From: Pyrenochaeta sp. MPI-SDFR-AT-0127
Lineage: Eukaryota > Ascomycota > Dothideomycetes > Pleosporales > Cucurbitariaceae
Assembly (NCBI GenBank): GCA_020747015.1
Contig: JAGTJM010000137.1
Coordinates: forward strand, 1 to 27,686
Length of the DNA: 27,686 nt
Direction: 5' to 3'
Shown here piece by piece: positions 10,961 to 19,937 of this stretch. The notes under the pieces are model-generated. The model searched no databases, was not told the DNA's origin, and saw only the letters and a program-made list of their open reading frames with translations. The position numbers were made by a program, and so were the translations under genes. Position 1 is the stretch's first letter; each line of letters starts with the position of its first letter.

Positions 10961-11170
10961 AGCTATAGTAAGTAGGATTATTTTAATTATACTAATAAGT
11001 AAATAGCTAACTTAAGGTAAAGGTAACTTAGACCTAAGGTAAGCGTAGAATTAAGGTTAGCCCTAATTTAGATCTAATTTAGAATAAACTTAAAATCTAT
11101 TAAGAAAGATATCTAAGAGTACTATATATTACCCTTCTAGCTCTCTAAGAGATAGAGACTATCTCTCCTA

Positions 11171-11180
11171 AAGAGGGGGG
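11171..11180 (+). promoter_or_regulatory. Polypurine tract of outer gypsy element
   Basis: A purine run, AAGAGGGGGG, lies three bases before the 3' LTR start at 11184. This is the usual position for the plus-strand primer of LTR retroelements. It shows that the LTR at 11184 is the 3' LTR of the element and not a solo LTR. Confidence 0.75.
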
Positions 11181-11183
11181 TAA

Positions 11184-11481
11184 TATAATAAATATTATAT
11201 AGAAATAGAGATATATATACGTTCCTATAAGAAGGGAGGTTTATTTAGAGGATATTAGACCTACCTCTAATACTATCCTAATTAGGCCCTATTACCCCTA
11301 TTTCTCTATATATAAGTATAGCTCTTTAGTAGTAGATAGTAGGAGAAGTTCTTCTTATCCTTTTATACTAGACCTATAGGAATAGAGGTATTCTTAGTTA
11401 TCTACTATAGTACGCACTCCTATATACCTTTAAGTTACACTTAGATCCGTTTTAGAACCCTCTAATACCTATGTTATTATA
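11184..11481 (+). repeat. 3' LTR of outer gypsy element (298 bp)
   Basis: Aligns along its full length, without indels at the ends, to two other copies at 13099-13396 (same strand) and 11837-12134 (inverted); all three are 298 bp. The ends TATAATA...TATTATA are RIPed versions of a TGTAACG...CGTTACA terminal inverted repeat. There is no flanking duplication of bases 11179-11183, and a purine tract precedes it, as expected for the 3' LTR of a longer element. Confidence 0.85.
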
Positions 11482-12600
11482 ATTCGCAGTAATCTACGTC
11501 GCTAGCTAGCCTTTAAGGACTACGTTAGAGTATTAGATAGGATATATCTTAAAGTACACGTACTAGTAAGTAAGTAGTTACGCTTCTATAATAGATATAG
11601 TAATTTAACTTAAAATATACTTACTATTATTAATTTTAATATAAACTTTACTTATATTTTAGTAGAGTAGGAGGGCTCTACTTATAATAGGCGAGTCCTC
11701 TGTAATACTATATATTAAGGCTTTAACGCACTAGAAGGTTATTATTTCCTAGCTAACGCGGGATACGTAAATAAAGTAATTACGCTCTTACTATATAGAG
11801 GCGTACGCTATTATTTATAAGAGATTAGCTAGGCTATATAATAATATAGGTATTAGAGGGTTCTAAAATAGATCTAAGTGTAACTTAAAGGTATATAGGA
11901 GTACGTGCTGCGGTAGATAACTAAGAATACCTCTATTCCTATAGGTCTAGTATAAAAGGATAAGAAGAACTTCTCCTACTATCTACTACTAAAGAGCTAT
12001 ACTTATATATAGAGAAATAGGGGTAATAGGACCTAATTAGGACGGTATTAGAGGTAGGTCTAATATCCTCTAAATAAACCTCCCTTCTTATAGGAACGCG
12101 TGTGCGTCTCTATTTCTATATAACATTCGTTATAGGCTAGGCGCACGCCTAAGGATATAAGAGAGTTATTTAACTTTTAGTACTTAAGCTTAAGGAATAT
12201 TATTAAGCGAACTTTTAGTATTTAGAAACACCGTTAGTAGATATTTAATTAATTATATAAGTTTTTAATTAGGATATAAGTAAAGATTATATACGCCTTA
12301 GTTACTATCTATAACTTTATTAATAAGTTCTATCTAGTTAAGGAAGATTTTACGTATTTTAGACTATACTAAGGAGAAGAAGATACTACCTCTAAATCTA
12401 AGGATAGTAAGATTTCTAACGCTACTAGTTAGTAGATAGATAAGTAGAGGGATATAATTATAAGCGAGCTCTAGATAAGTTATTATAAGGTAACTAGGAG
12501 GTCGTAGGAAGTATAGAAAGTTAGGGAGATAGGATTTATAGACTTTTTTTTAATAATACTATCCTTAAAATCTTATAATAGTAGCTCGTATAGGGGGTTA
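11482..12600 (+). pseudogene. PIF/Harbinger (HARBI1-like) transposase remnant, interrupted by a solo LTR
   Basis: A + frame starting near 11487 reads as the DDE nuclease of Harbinger transposases. It contains L-D-R-I-Y-L-K-V-H-V, then T-Q-N-I-L-T-I-I-N-F-N-I-N-F-T-Y, E-G-S-T-Y-N-R-R-V-L, a Gly-Tyr block (A-N-A-G-Y) and Y-R-G-V-R-Y-Y-L. After removal of the solo LTR (11837-12134) and one GGCTA copy the frame continues exactly with R-R-T-P-K-D-I-R-E-L-F-N-F and S-L-R-N-I-I-K-R-T-F. The H-D pair of the second catalytic motif reads Y-N, as RIP would produce. The N-terminus is lost where the gypsy LTR abuts at 11481, and the C-terminal end is uncertain. Former Gln codons appear as TAG/TAA, so no function remains. 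Confidence 0.78.
11837..12134 (-). repeat. Solo LTR of the outer gypsy family, inverted, with GGCTA duplication
   Basis: A 298-bp inverted copy of the outer element's LTR. It is flanked by an exact 5-bp duplication GGCTA (11832-11836 and 12135-12139). It splits the Harbinger transposase frame cleanly. A solo LTR arises when the two LTRs of a full element recombine. RIP is moderate to strong. Confidence 0.9.
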
Positions 12601-14235
12601 GTGTACTAAGTTCTATAAATAACGCGCGGTACTAGGCCTTTAGGTATCTCTTACCTTCTAGACCTAATAGAAATAGCTAGATCTATATCTACTATAGTAA
12701 CTTTTTACTATATAATCTACTAATAAAATAGAGGTTACGCCTAATAAGCTATAGTATTACCTTAAAATCCTTTAATAACTATTTATAAGCTCCTACTACC
12801 CTATATAGTCCTAGTAACGCTAGAATCTAGGTAATAGAACTTTAAAGAATTAAACTTAATTTACCAGCCTATAGTATCCTTAACTACTACCGCCCTCGCC
12901 CTCTATACTACTTATCGCGCTATTAAATTACTTACTATCTATATCTATACCTATAATAAATCTCTTACACTTAAGGAGGAGCTTTCTCACCTATTTTTAG
13001 CGCGATTTAAGCCTTATTATATAGAAGGATTTAGCGATATATTTCTTCTTAAACGCCTTAATTATAGTAAACTTAAGGGTAGTATAGAGTACCTTATATA
13101 TAACGAACGTCACATAGAAATAGAGACGCACACGCATTCCTATAAGAAGGGAGGTTTATTTGGAGGATATCGGACCTGCCTCCGATACCGTCCCGATTAG
13201 GCCCCGTTACCCCTATTTCTCTATACATAAGTATAGCTCTTTAGCAGTAGATAGTAGGACAAGTTCTTCTTGTCCTTCCGTATCAGACCTATAGGAATAG
13301 AGGTGTTCTTGGTTATCCACCGCAGCACGCACTCCCATATGCCTTTGAGTTGCACTCGGATCCGTTTCGGAGCCCTCTAGCACCTGTGTCGTTACATTAT
13401 ACTCCTCCTTAATAATCTAGATAGCGTCTCGTTAATAGTCCTTCTCTATTATAGTAATAAGGCTAGTAAGCTAATTAGTAAGTCCTCTAAGCTCGCGGCT
13501 AATATAATTAGCTAGAGCTAATCGCCACTTTAATAAGGAGCCTTAAACTAATAAGCCTAATATAGATTATTTACTACTTAGTATAACTAACGACGATATC
13601 TTACTTAGCGCTTAACTTATTAGCGGTAGTAAGCTCTTAATTAATAGGCCTATAATATCTTTAACTAGCACTACGTTACTCCTAGTTACTAGTTACCCTA
13701 TAAATAATCGGCGGAGCTTATCTATAAACTTAAGAGGTCTATACTTAAACTTTGAGGCCTCTAGATACGCTATAAAGTACGCCTCTAACGCATCCTCGTC
13801 GCTAGTTACTACGCCGTCCTTATTAACGCTAAACCCTAATTAGCTAATTAGATACTCCTATATCCTCTAATCCTTCTTCTAGCCATCTATTTTATTTTTA
13901 AGGGAGGGTATAGTAATAATAGATAAACCAGCAATAGCCTATACGTTAATTTTGGCTTACTCCTACGCAATTTTTTTCTAACTATTGTCTAATCGTTATC
14001 TACGCACCTCTCTAGCTTCTATTAACGAGCTTAATAAGGCAGCCTCTATTTAAGGATCCTATTTAAGCCGTAGGACGCCTCCTAGAGTACGTGATCGTAA
14101 TTGAGGCGGCGGCGTTAATAGTACAGGCGGAGGTGATAACAACCAGGTGTACTAAGTTAGAGCAGGTGAGGGCGTTATAGAAATCGACTACTAGGCAACG
14201 CGCTGCAACACCGCGTTAGTAAGCGGATCAGCTAT
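12570..14235 (-). pseudogene. Second gene of the Harbinger-like remnant, unknown product, interrupted by a solo LTR
   Basis: Read on the minus strand from an apparent start at 14235 (ATA, fitting ATG mutated by RIP), a single frame runs without frameshift to 13402, crosses the solo LTR when it and one TTATA copy are removed, and continues to about 12570. Only TAG/TAA interrupt it, and some stretches exceed 50 codons without a stop, such as the one around 13740-13810 (S-D-E-D-A-L-E-A-Y-F; K-Y-R-P-L-K-F-I-D-K-L-R-R-L-F). The N-terminal part is Pro-rich; the rest is helical and basic. I do not recognise the family. By position it could be the accessory Harbinger gene, or a separate element or host gene. 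It converges on the transposase and overlaps its end. Confidence 0.55.
13099..13396 (+). repeat. Solo LTR of the outer gypsy family, lightly RIPed, with TTATA duplication
   Basis: A 298-bp copy of the 3' LTR at 11184, same strand, flanked by exact TTATA (13094-13098 and 13397-13401). CA and TG are still frequent, so it is much less mutated than the copies at 11184 and 11837 and probably the youngest insertion of this family here. Its ends TATAACG...CGTTACA show the family's terminal inverted repeat. Confidence 0.92.
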
Positions 14236-14528
14236 CTTGATAAGGGGTCTCACTTAGTGATGGACGTCATAAACGATAAAGTTGCATAGAATGGAACTGG
14301 CCAAAACGCTACCGAACAGGGCCTCTGTTTTCCATCTCGATTCGGGCAAGCGTCTAGGGGTAACTAGCAGCCACCCTGGCTGCAGCGCGATACCGTAAAC
14401 AACACCAAAACGGAGGTTTAAAACGGAGCAACCGAACAGGCCCTTAGTCTTCAAGTCAGATAAAACCCGGTTGCCAAAATCCTCAATCTTATACCTCTGG
14501 CCTCTAATTGCATTGCCTGATCTTCAAG
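14236..14528. other. Transition from RIPed transposon DNA to gene space
   Basis: Base composition shifts here from AT-rich with TAG/TAA everywhere to balanced DNA with normal CA and TG frequency. Apart from the terminal motifs at 14311 and 14431 I see no gene. The start codon of the next gene is only about 85 bp from the proposed transposon end. Confidence 0.55.
14311..14443. repeat. Two GGGCCTGTTCGG-like terminal motifs, 120 bp apart, same orientation
   Basis: ACCGAACAGGGCC starts at 14311 and ACCGAACAGGCCC at 14431; both are preceded by an AAAACG-type word and face the same way. Such motifs resemble PIF/Harbinger or hAT termini. The outer one is followed by TTA, a typical Harbinger target duplication. 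Two ends in tandem could mean a subterminal repeat or two abutting insertions. Confidence 0.5.
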
Positions 14529-16174
14529 ATGGCACAACCCACTGTATCCATCTTCATTCCACCTTTCATCGATGTCGAGACGCCTCCATCCGTTCTATGC
14601 CGCGAGTTGGAAGACCAGCGGACTTTCGATACACCGAGCTCACCAAACTCGAAATACCAAAATAGTCCACCAACAACAGTATCAGATAAAGAGACCTGGA
14701 ATCGCGCCCGCTTTTTCGCTGCACACACTGGCGTATTACTGGATGAGCATATGGATGTCGTAGTTGGTGGTGTTGGAAGCCAGCATCAGCAGACTTCATT
14801 AAAGCTGATTATGAAGAGCAATAATGGCAATGTTCTATCCCCAGCACGACAGAGTTTAACAATATTACCCAGACCTTCAACATATATTTTTCTGGAGCGA
14901 TATGGGCCAAGAAGCTTTATCCAGGCTTTTGTGAGGGGTATCTCATGCACCTTCAACTGCGAGGTAACTCTTGATTGACTGGCTCACCTCAATGCAGAGC
15001 GGCTAACATATGGTACAGATGGAGGTGACTAGTTGGGCCCTCAAGGTCCGGTACTACGAGATCGCCCCTACAGGCCCTGAAACAGAGCAACAACAAGCGG
15101 TACGACAGGCGAATGCACAGGCATATCGAGACGCCATTTTGACCTTGCAGACAAAGTGGACAGACACGTATGACGAAGCTCTACGAAATGCCGCTTATGC
15201 AGTTTCGCGTACAACGGGTATGTCCAAAGTGACGGAGGAGCGCAAACGCGACTTTTTTCGAATGAGAAAAGACCAACCACCGCAGCCCGAGCATGACACA
15301 GCTCTTATGACCAATCGAGCACAAGTCGAAGCGGCTGAAAAGCCGCCCTTCACTTCTCTTGACGCCAATGCCAGATTGGTCGTATGGCGCGAACGGATGA
15401 CCCGCGATGTGTTTGCGTCTGTGTTACAGGACTCTAGAAACATGGTCGATATTCGGCAAGTACATATTCTTGAAACATAACCTTGTGCCTAGTCGCCTGG
15501 CAGCACGAGAACCACAGGTAGCTGCTGCTGGAAAGCTTCCTGTAAACCCTCCCAAACCTTCTGGGAACATGCCTCCCTTCCAACCGCAATTTCAATTTGG
15601 TGATCCTAACCAGGCATTCATGGCTTTCCAGCAATGGAATTTCCAGCAGTGGTATAACCAAATGGCCCCAGGAGGAGCTGTGCCAGCCGCAGTTAATCAA
15701 CAACCTGTCCCTCCTGCAGTAGTGCCTCCTGCCGCAGCAAATCCTGCCTCGGTGACCAATTACCCAAAAACGTGGAAGAATCGCCTCGCCGCAACGGCTG
15801 ACGTCCTCGATCGCTTTGTTATCCGAATACAAGCATCCAACAAGCTCTAACAGACAATATTAGCAGATGTACGTATCCGTGCTGTCGCTGCTTCGTGGGG
15901 CGACTTCAGAGACGACGTATACCGTAATATTCGCGCAATGCACAAGAAATTGGGATACGGCACCTGGGAGTCAATGCCAATCATTCGCGTAGACCTGCAA
16001 GGCTACAAGAGAAATATCGACAGAAACATCCCAGGTGGAAGTTTGGATCCCGGCGACGTGGTTGACTCATTCAACATTGTCGCATTGAAGCTCTTCAGAG
16101 AGTCAGTGGACCAGGAAATGAGGATGAAGTTCACCCTTTTTTATTTGCACCATGCGTACACGAAACAGTTATAG
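14529..16174 (+). CDS. Three-exon gene of unknown function at the transposon border, with one in-frame TAA
   Basis: Exons 14529-14963, 15019-15459 and 15518 onward join in phase 0. Intron 1 (55 bp) is GTAACT...GGCTAACATATGGTACAG and intron 2 (58 bp) is GTACAT...CCACAG. The ATG at 14529 has a good context (AAGATGG). As annotated, translation stops at TAA 15848-15850 after 402 codons, but the same frame continues without another stop to TAG at 16172, and that stretch reads as protein (S-W-G-D-F-R-D-D-V-Y-R-N-I-R). A CAA-to-TAA change in the original would restore about 510 residues, so the gene may be a recent pseudogene or a truncated allele. The middle is charged and helical; exon 3 starts Pro/Gln-rich (about 15530-15760). 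I recognise no domain. It may be lineage-specific. Confidence 0.6.
15848..15850 (+). other. Possible RIP-type nonsense mutation (CAA to TAA)
   Basis: The stop sits in CTC-TAA-CAG within an otherwise open frame from 15518 to 16171. I looked for an intron that would remove it: CTCTAACAG...TATTAG looks like a branch site and acceptor, but no upstream GT I found keeps the downstream frame. Confidence 0.45.
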
Positions 16175-16195
16175 AAATCTGCTTAATCATATTTT

Positions 16196-16575
16196 CTTTT
16201 GGATTCGTCCTCGCTCCTCCGAAACAGCATCTTCTGCAAAGGGTTACTGTACTGTAGTCCTTCACGCTTACTTACCACTCAGCTACCAATGTAACCAAAT
16301 CCTTCCTTTGGATTCATCCTCGCTTCTACGAAACAACGTCGTATCTCATGGCCTTGATATCTTGTATTCTTCACGCTTGATTTTCTCCGTCACGAAGATA
16401 AATAAACACTACTCTTTGAATACATCTACACTTACCCGAAATCATATTTTACGGTAAGCCTTACCACACTGGATCCCTTCACGCTTCCAATTGTCTCATG
16501 GTCGCCACCACGATCAGGCCCTCTTTTTCAAATACACACCCACTTCTCCGAAATAGTTTTGTTCATCGCGATCCC
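16196..16575. repeat. Degenerate ~109-bp tandem repeats overlapping the 3' end of the SRR1-like gene
   Basis: Three full units and a fourth partial one. The word TTTGGATTC or its variant begins near 16198, 16307, 16415 and 16526, each time followed about 20 bases later by CCGAAA or TACGAAA. A second landmark, TTCACGCTT, occurs at 16261, 16370 and 16478. The period is therefore 108-111 bp. The last unit lies in the final codons of the SRR1-like gene, so the array looks like repeated duplication of that gene's 3' end, now diverged. Confidence 0.7.
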
Positions 16576-17638
16576 GATACTCTATCCAATAACTCTCCTG
16601 CTTATACTTCCAGACGGCCGGACTCGGCTCACAAGTTGTATAGGGGCACACTCGTCCATCCTCACAACGCTTACCATTGCACTCCAACCCTTCACTGCGA
16701 ATACGATCACAAAATAGGCCGGCAGGGCCGTTTGACTCGTGCGTCAAGCCCAAAGTAATCTGGCGGACGGGGACATTTGGCGCAAAACTCAGCACGAATG
16801 TGTGGCCGTCGAGGGCTTTGAAACCTTCTGGGTCGTCGAGAATGGACATATTGAAGTGTGATTGAATATAAGACATGCCCGCAGCGCAGTAACTGGGATC
16901 TTGTGCGAAGATCTGCGGTGCTGCTCCACCCTGCTGTTGTGCAATGAGGTCGCGAACGGTACATGCCGCAAGATGTTGTGTGTATGAGCGTTGTCTGCTG
17001 CGTTCCCACTGAGTCGGGAAGCATCCTAGCCCAAAACACATGATCTTATCCACTCGCTCCAGTGTTTTCTTGGCATGCTCTTGCAGGAACACGGAAAGTC
17101 GGCTGCGCAATTCAGATCTCTGCCATTCTTGTATCCAAACTGCCGCCTTCTCTGTAAGCTCCTTTTCTTCAAAGCAAGGGGTCATGTCTGTTTCCTTGTT
17201 GGCTCTTGCAAAAACGTACGGCAGTAATGCGCTTTCGTGGGTCCAGCCGTAGTAACCCCCAAGGTGCTGAATGCAATTGTACATCCATATTGGTTTCGAC
17301 AAGTGTGGCTGGCCGTTTATGTATCCAACACCTGCAAATACAGTTACTTTGTGCTTCTGGCCATATATGTCTAACAAGGTTATGCTGGTGCGTTTATTTG
17401 CGCTTTCGCGTTCATTGCCCACGCCGACTCGGTCCTCCGTGCCATTGTCTTTGATGGACTGATATGCGGCATACGCAACGTCGAAGAGCTCGCGACGGAA
17501 CACTGGGCCGTACTTGGCCTCTGCTTCCAGGATTGGGTCAAGGTCCACCACATTCGAAACCCATGGCTGGCCGCTGGACTTCGTGGTGGGAGAGGCAGTC
17601 TTGGCCGCGTTTTGGACATTCCCAAATTGCTCAGACAT
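16514..17638 (-). CDS. SRR1-like domain protein
   Basis: An intronless 374-residue protein. The C-terminal half matches the SRR1-like domain family: V-D-K-I-M-C-F-G-L-G-C-F (about residue 199), H-L-A-A-C-T-V-R-D-L-I, I-F-A-Q-D-P-S-Y-C, then L-D-D-P-E-G-F-K-A-L-D-G-H-T-F-V and F-A-P-N-V-P-V-R-Q-I. Known members are plant SRR1 (red-light signalling and clock) and yeast BER1; the biochemical role of the fungal family is unsettled. The N-terminal 120 residues are less conserved. The start (AAAATGTC) is the first Met in a long open frame. The Cys-rich tail (C-N-G-K-R-C-E-D-G-R-V-C) is unusual and might bind a metal; this is inference. It is divergently placed from the small membrane protein gene at 18730. 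Its last codons fall in the ~109-bp repeat. Confidence 0.85.
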   Translation of the reverse strand: MSEQFGNVQNAAKTASPTTKSSGQPWVSNVVDLDPILEAEAKYGPVFRRELFDVAYAAYQSIKDNGTEDRVGVGNERESANKRTSITLLDIYGQKHKVTVFAGVGYINGQPHLSKPIWMYNCIQHLGGYYGWTHESALLPYVFARANKETDMTPCFEEKELTEKAAVWIQEWQRSELRSRLSVFLQEHAKKTLERVDKIMCFGLGCFPTQWERSRQRSYTQHLAACTVRDLIAQQQGGAAPQIFAQDPSYCAAGMSYIQSHFNMSILDDPEGFKALDGHTFVLSFAPNVPVRQITLGLTHESNGPAGLFCDRIRSEGLECNGKRCEDGRVCPYTTCEPSPAVWKYKQESYWIEYRDRDEQNYFGEVGVYLKKRA

Positions 17639-18729
17639 TTTATCAAACCGTGAATAGGAGACAAGAACACCCCTTGACTATATTCGCAAGTAAGAAAGTG
17701 TCTGTGTACAAGGTGTGAGCGGAGCACATGTACAGCTACTTTGTGGCTGGGGGTGTGACCCATAGGCTAGCTGCAGCGACCACAGGAGAAGCATAGATGC
17801 ATCATGCCGTGGTTCCAATCGAGACGTTTGAGGAAGTCTAGGTCTGGACCAGAGCTGGCATCGCTCGAGGGCGAAGCATGTCAGCAGTTGAACGGAGCGG
17901 CGTAAATGCCTGGAAGCCCAATGGCAGATGTTATTTTGGGCGCAATGTCCCGTCACGGACAAACAAAGATGACGACGACAAACTTATTAAGTTCATAGGA
18001 TATCGTTCACTGACTCTTGACGTGGGCGGCTCCAGGTACCGCTTCATATGCTGTCTATTTTGGGCCTGAAACGAGATGAAAACGGTTCCATGGTCCTGAA
18101 ATCCCACTCTTGTTGGTATTGCGTTTCGCAAATGTGGCTGTGCGCGGGTTGGACGTGCATGTTGATACTCGACGCTCGCTCTAGCACTGAAGGAGTTCTC
18201 AGCGAGACACGCACGACACACCAAGTCCTTCGCATCGCTCGCTCCACGCAACAATTGTCCTTGGACAGTCCAACACAAGCCGTACTGCCTCGAGTGGGTG
18301 TGCACTTATCGGGTCCGGCGGCGGCGGATAGCCTCAGCGCTAAACCAATATGGCCTGACGCCCCAGCCACAAGCCGGCACAAGGCATCCTTCCAACATGC
18401 ATCATGGCACAGGAGCTACCCCAGCCTTCGGAGCAATGACGGACTACTGCGCCGCGAGGGCTGCGGCACTGAGCGCTTGCACTGGCTGCGGCAGCCTGCA
18501 GCAGCTTCCTGACTCTGACTCTGATCTTGCTAACCTTTCTTTCGTTGCTAACCGTCCGCTTGCAGCTACATACCGCCTTTTGGACATCACCGCTTTCGAA
18601 CCCCAACAGCGTGTGCCACAGCGTATAACAGCCCCTTCTTACAGTGTATCCGTCGTATCGTCTGGAGGCTTCAATCCGGAGACATAATATCAAGGCCCTT
18701 AGAGATCTGGTAGCTCAAAGGTGCTCATA
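17639..18729. other. Intergenic region between divergent genes (bidirectional promoter)
   Basis: About 1.1 kb. Open frames at 18048-18512 and 18298-18687 have no recognisable protein character and I treat them as chance. Around 18520-18565 CTAAC words and CGCTTGCAG resemble an intron end, so a spliced 5' leader of the downstream + gene is possible. Confidence 0.5.
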
Positions 18730-19440
18730 ATGGAGGTGTGTTTCCCCCGCTTACAGAGCTAGCCCACTTCAAAGCATGAAGACAAGAGCTAACCTGAGCG
18801 TCAGAACAACACTCAAATACCCTATAGCGATACACCTGCAGACTTGAGAAGCCCATCACCTGTATCATCAGACCCCTCGGCAACCTTGAAACCACTGCCC
18901 GCTCTGCCCGCTCAAGCTCCAGCATACACCGAAGTCGCTCCCTACCGAGATGAGCCTTCAGTCACAGAGTCACACCCAGCACGCGGCCACCGACCTTCGC
19001 TATCGTTACATTTGCCCCACTACCAGCACCATCAGATAGCATACCGGCCATACACCGACCTACCCTCACCATCTGAAGCACCCTCACCCAGCTCAACCAT
19101 CGACGATGACGACGTCCCTCTCGCACACCTCCTCCTACAATCACAAGCATATCCACACCCACAAGCCTACTCTATCGAGGTGTCTTACCCTCTCGAAGCA
19201 CCGCCCTCATATTCCGTAGCAGTACGCCAATCATACCGCGACACACTTGTTCTACACATACCCCGCGGCCCCCCAAACCAGCACCAAGTTGACGAGGAGT
19301 CTGGTGTAGAGTTAGCCAGGGCGGATGACGTACGGCACTCGGTTGAAAAGGTAGTAGCCATGTTCGTCGTGGCGAGTCTGCTTCTGATCATATCAGCCGT
19401 GTTCGGTTGGTTAGCTTTGGGGAGTGGGATGTGGACCTAG
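18730..19440 (+). CDS. Small Pro/Ser-rich protein with C-terminal membrane anchor
   Basis: Two exons: 18730-18735 (ATGGAG) and 18805-19440, joined in phase 0 over a 69-bp intron with GTGTGT donor, GAGCTAACCTGAG branch region and GTCAG acceptor; the product is about 213 residues. The frame has no ATG of its own before 19360, which is why the tiny first exon is proposed. The bulk is disordered and rich in Pro, Ser, Ala and His, with a P-P-S-Y motif (about 19201-19215, a potential WW-domain ligand). Near the C-terminus there is one strong hydrophobic helix (V-V-A-M-F-V-V-A-S-L-L-L-I-I, about 19351-19420) followed by a short tail, as in a tail-anchored or type II protein. I recognise no family. 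The first exon is the least certain part. Confidence 0.65.
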
Positions 19441-19937
19441 TTTAGGGTGCCAGATCAGAGATGAAAACTTGCTTTCAAGATCGAAGCGAGAAGGCCAAGG
19501 AGAGAGGGCGGATTGTTGAGCAAGACGACTATGATACCTCCGTGAGCATTGATATCCAAGCCTTGGATTTTTTACGTTATTGCAAGATGTTCTTGCCTTG
19601 CACGTGCGCAGCATAGCGACGTTTCTCATATACCACTGGTGAACACATCACCTTAGCATAGCAATTTTAGAATTTCATGTTCATGTACACTTTCTCACCA
19701 CTAACCACGGACTAACCTGTCAAGAAGTTGATATGTAAAAGTAACAGATCGACATGGTTGTTCAATTATGCAGATTGGGTATTAGAAATTAGACATTATC
19801 GCGGCCGCTAACTTGCTGTCAATCAAACAAGTCGGCAACTGGACACCCAGGTCCTTATCATATTGTGGCTCCCAACGCCATCACTTCAAACTCCAATTAA
19901 CCCCTTCATTCTCCATATTTCTCGCCCATTCGGCCAT
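19441..19937. other. Intergenic region between convergent genes
   Basis: About 500 bp holding the 3' regions of the small membrane protein gene (+) and the PAN-like gene (-). A NotI-type GCGGCCGC lies at 19801. I see no further gene or RNA. Confidence 0.5.

Larger units (their letters stand above)
1..11481 (+). mobile_element. Outer Ty3/gypsy LTR retroelement, heavily RIPed, 5' part outside window
   Basis: This is the right-hand part of an old LTR retroelement. It is split by the inner element at 2713-10547, so its own sequence here is 1-2712 plus 10543-11481. Pol homology runs in the order RT end/RNase H, integrase, chromodomain-like segment, followed by a purine tract (11171-11180) and a 298-bp 3' LTR (11184-11481). 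RIP is extreme: in the first 600 bases I count no TG and about four CA dinucleotides, and every pol frame is full of TAG/TAA. The element ends inside a Harbinger-like transposase at 11482, so it inserted into that older element. The 5' LTR and its target duplication lie outside the window. Confidence 0.85.
11482..14443. mobile_element. PIF/Harbinger-like DNA transposon remnant, left part cut by outer gypsy
   Basis: After removing the two solo LTRs, this stretch holds a Harbinger (HARBI1-type) DDE transposase on + and a second long frame on -, so the two genes converge. Harbinger elements commonly carry a transposase plus a second DNA-binding (Myb/SANT-like) gene, which fits two genes, although I cannot identify the second one by motif. 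The right end is placed at 14443, where ACCGAACAGGCCC is followed by TTA: GGGCCTGTTCGG-like termini and 3-bp TTA/TAA duplications are typical of PIF/Harbinger. The left end lies beyond the outer gypsy element, outside the window. The boundary is inference; the transposase is well supported. Confidence 0.65.

Noticed and set aside
11184..11481. Third solo LTR
   Set aside because: No target duplication and a purine tract directly upstream: it is the 3' LTR of the outer element.
11184..13396. CRISPR-like repeat array
   Set aside because: The repeats are 298-bp LTR copies with separate target duplications, in a fungal nuclear context.
14254..14799. Minus-strand frames near the transposon boundary
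   Set aside because: They overlap the transposon-end motifs or the first exon of the + gene and lack protein character.
18048..18687. Overlapping + frames of 154 and 129 codons
   Set aside because: Low-quality composition, no motif, and they overlap the presumed promoter/leader of the gene at 18730.
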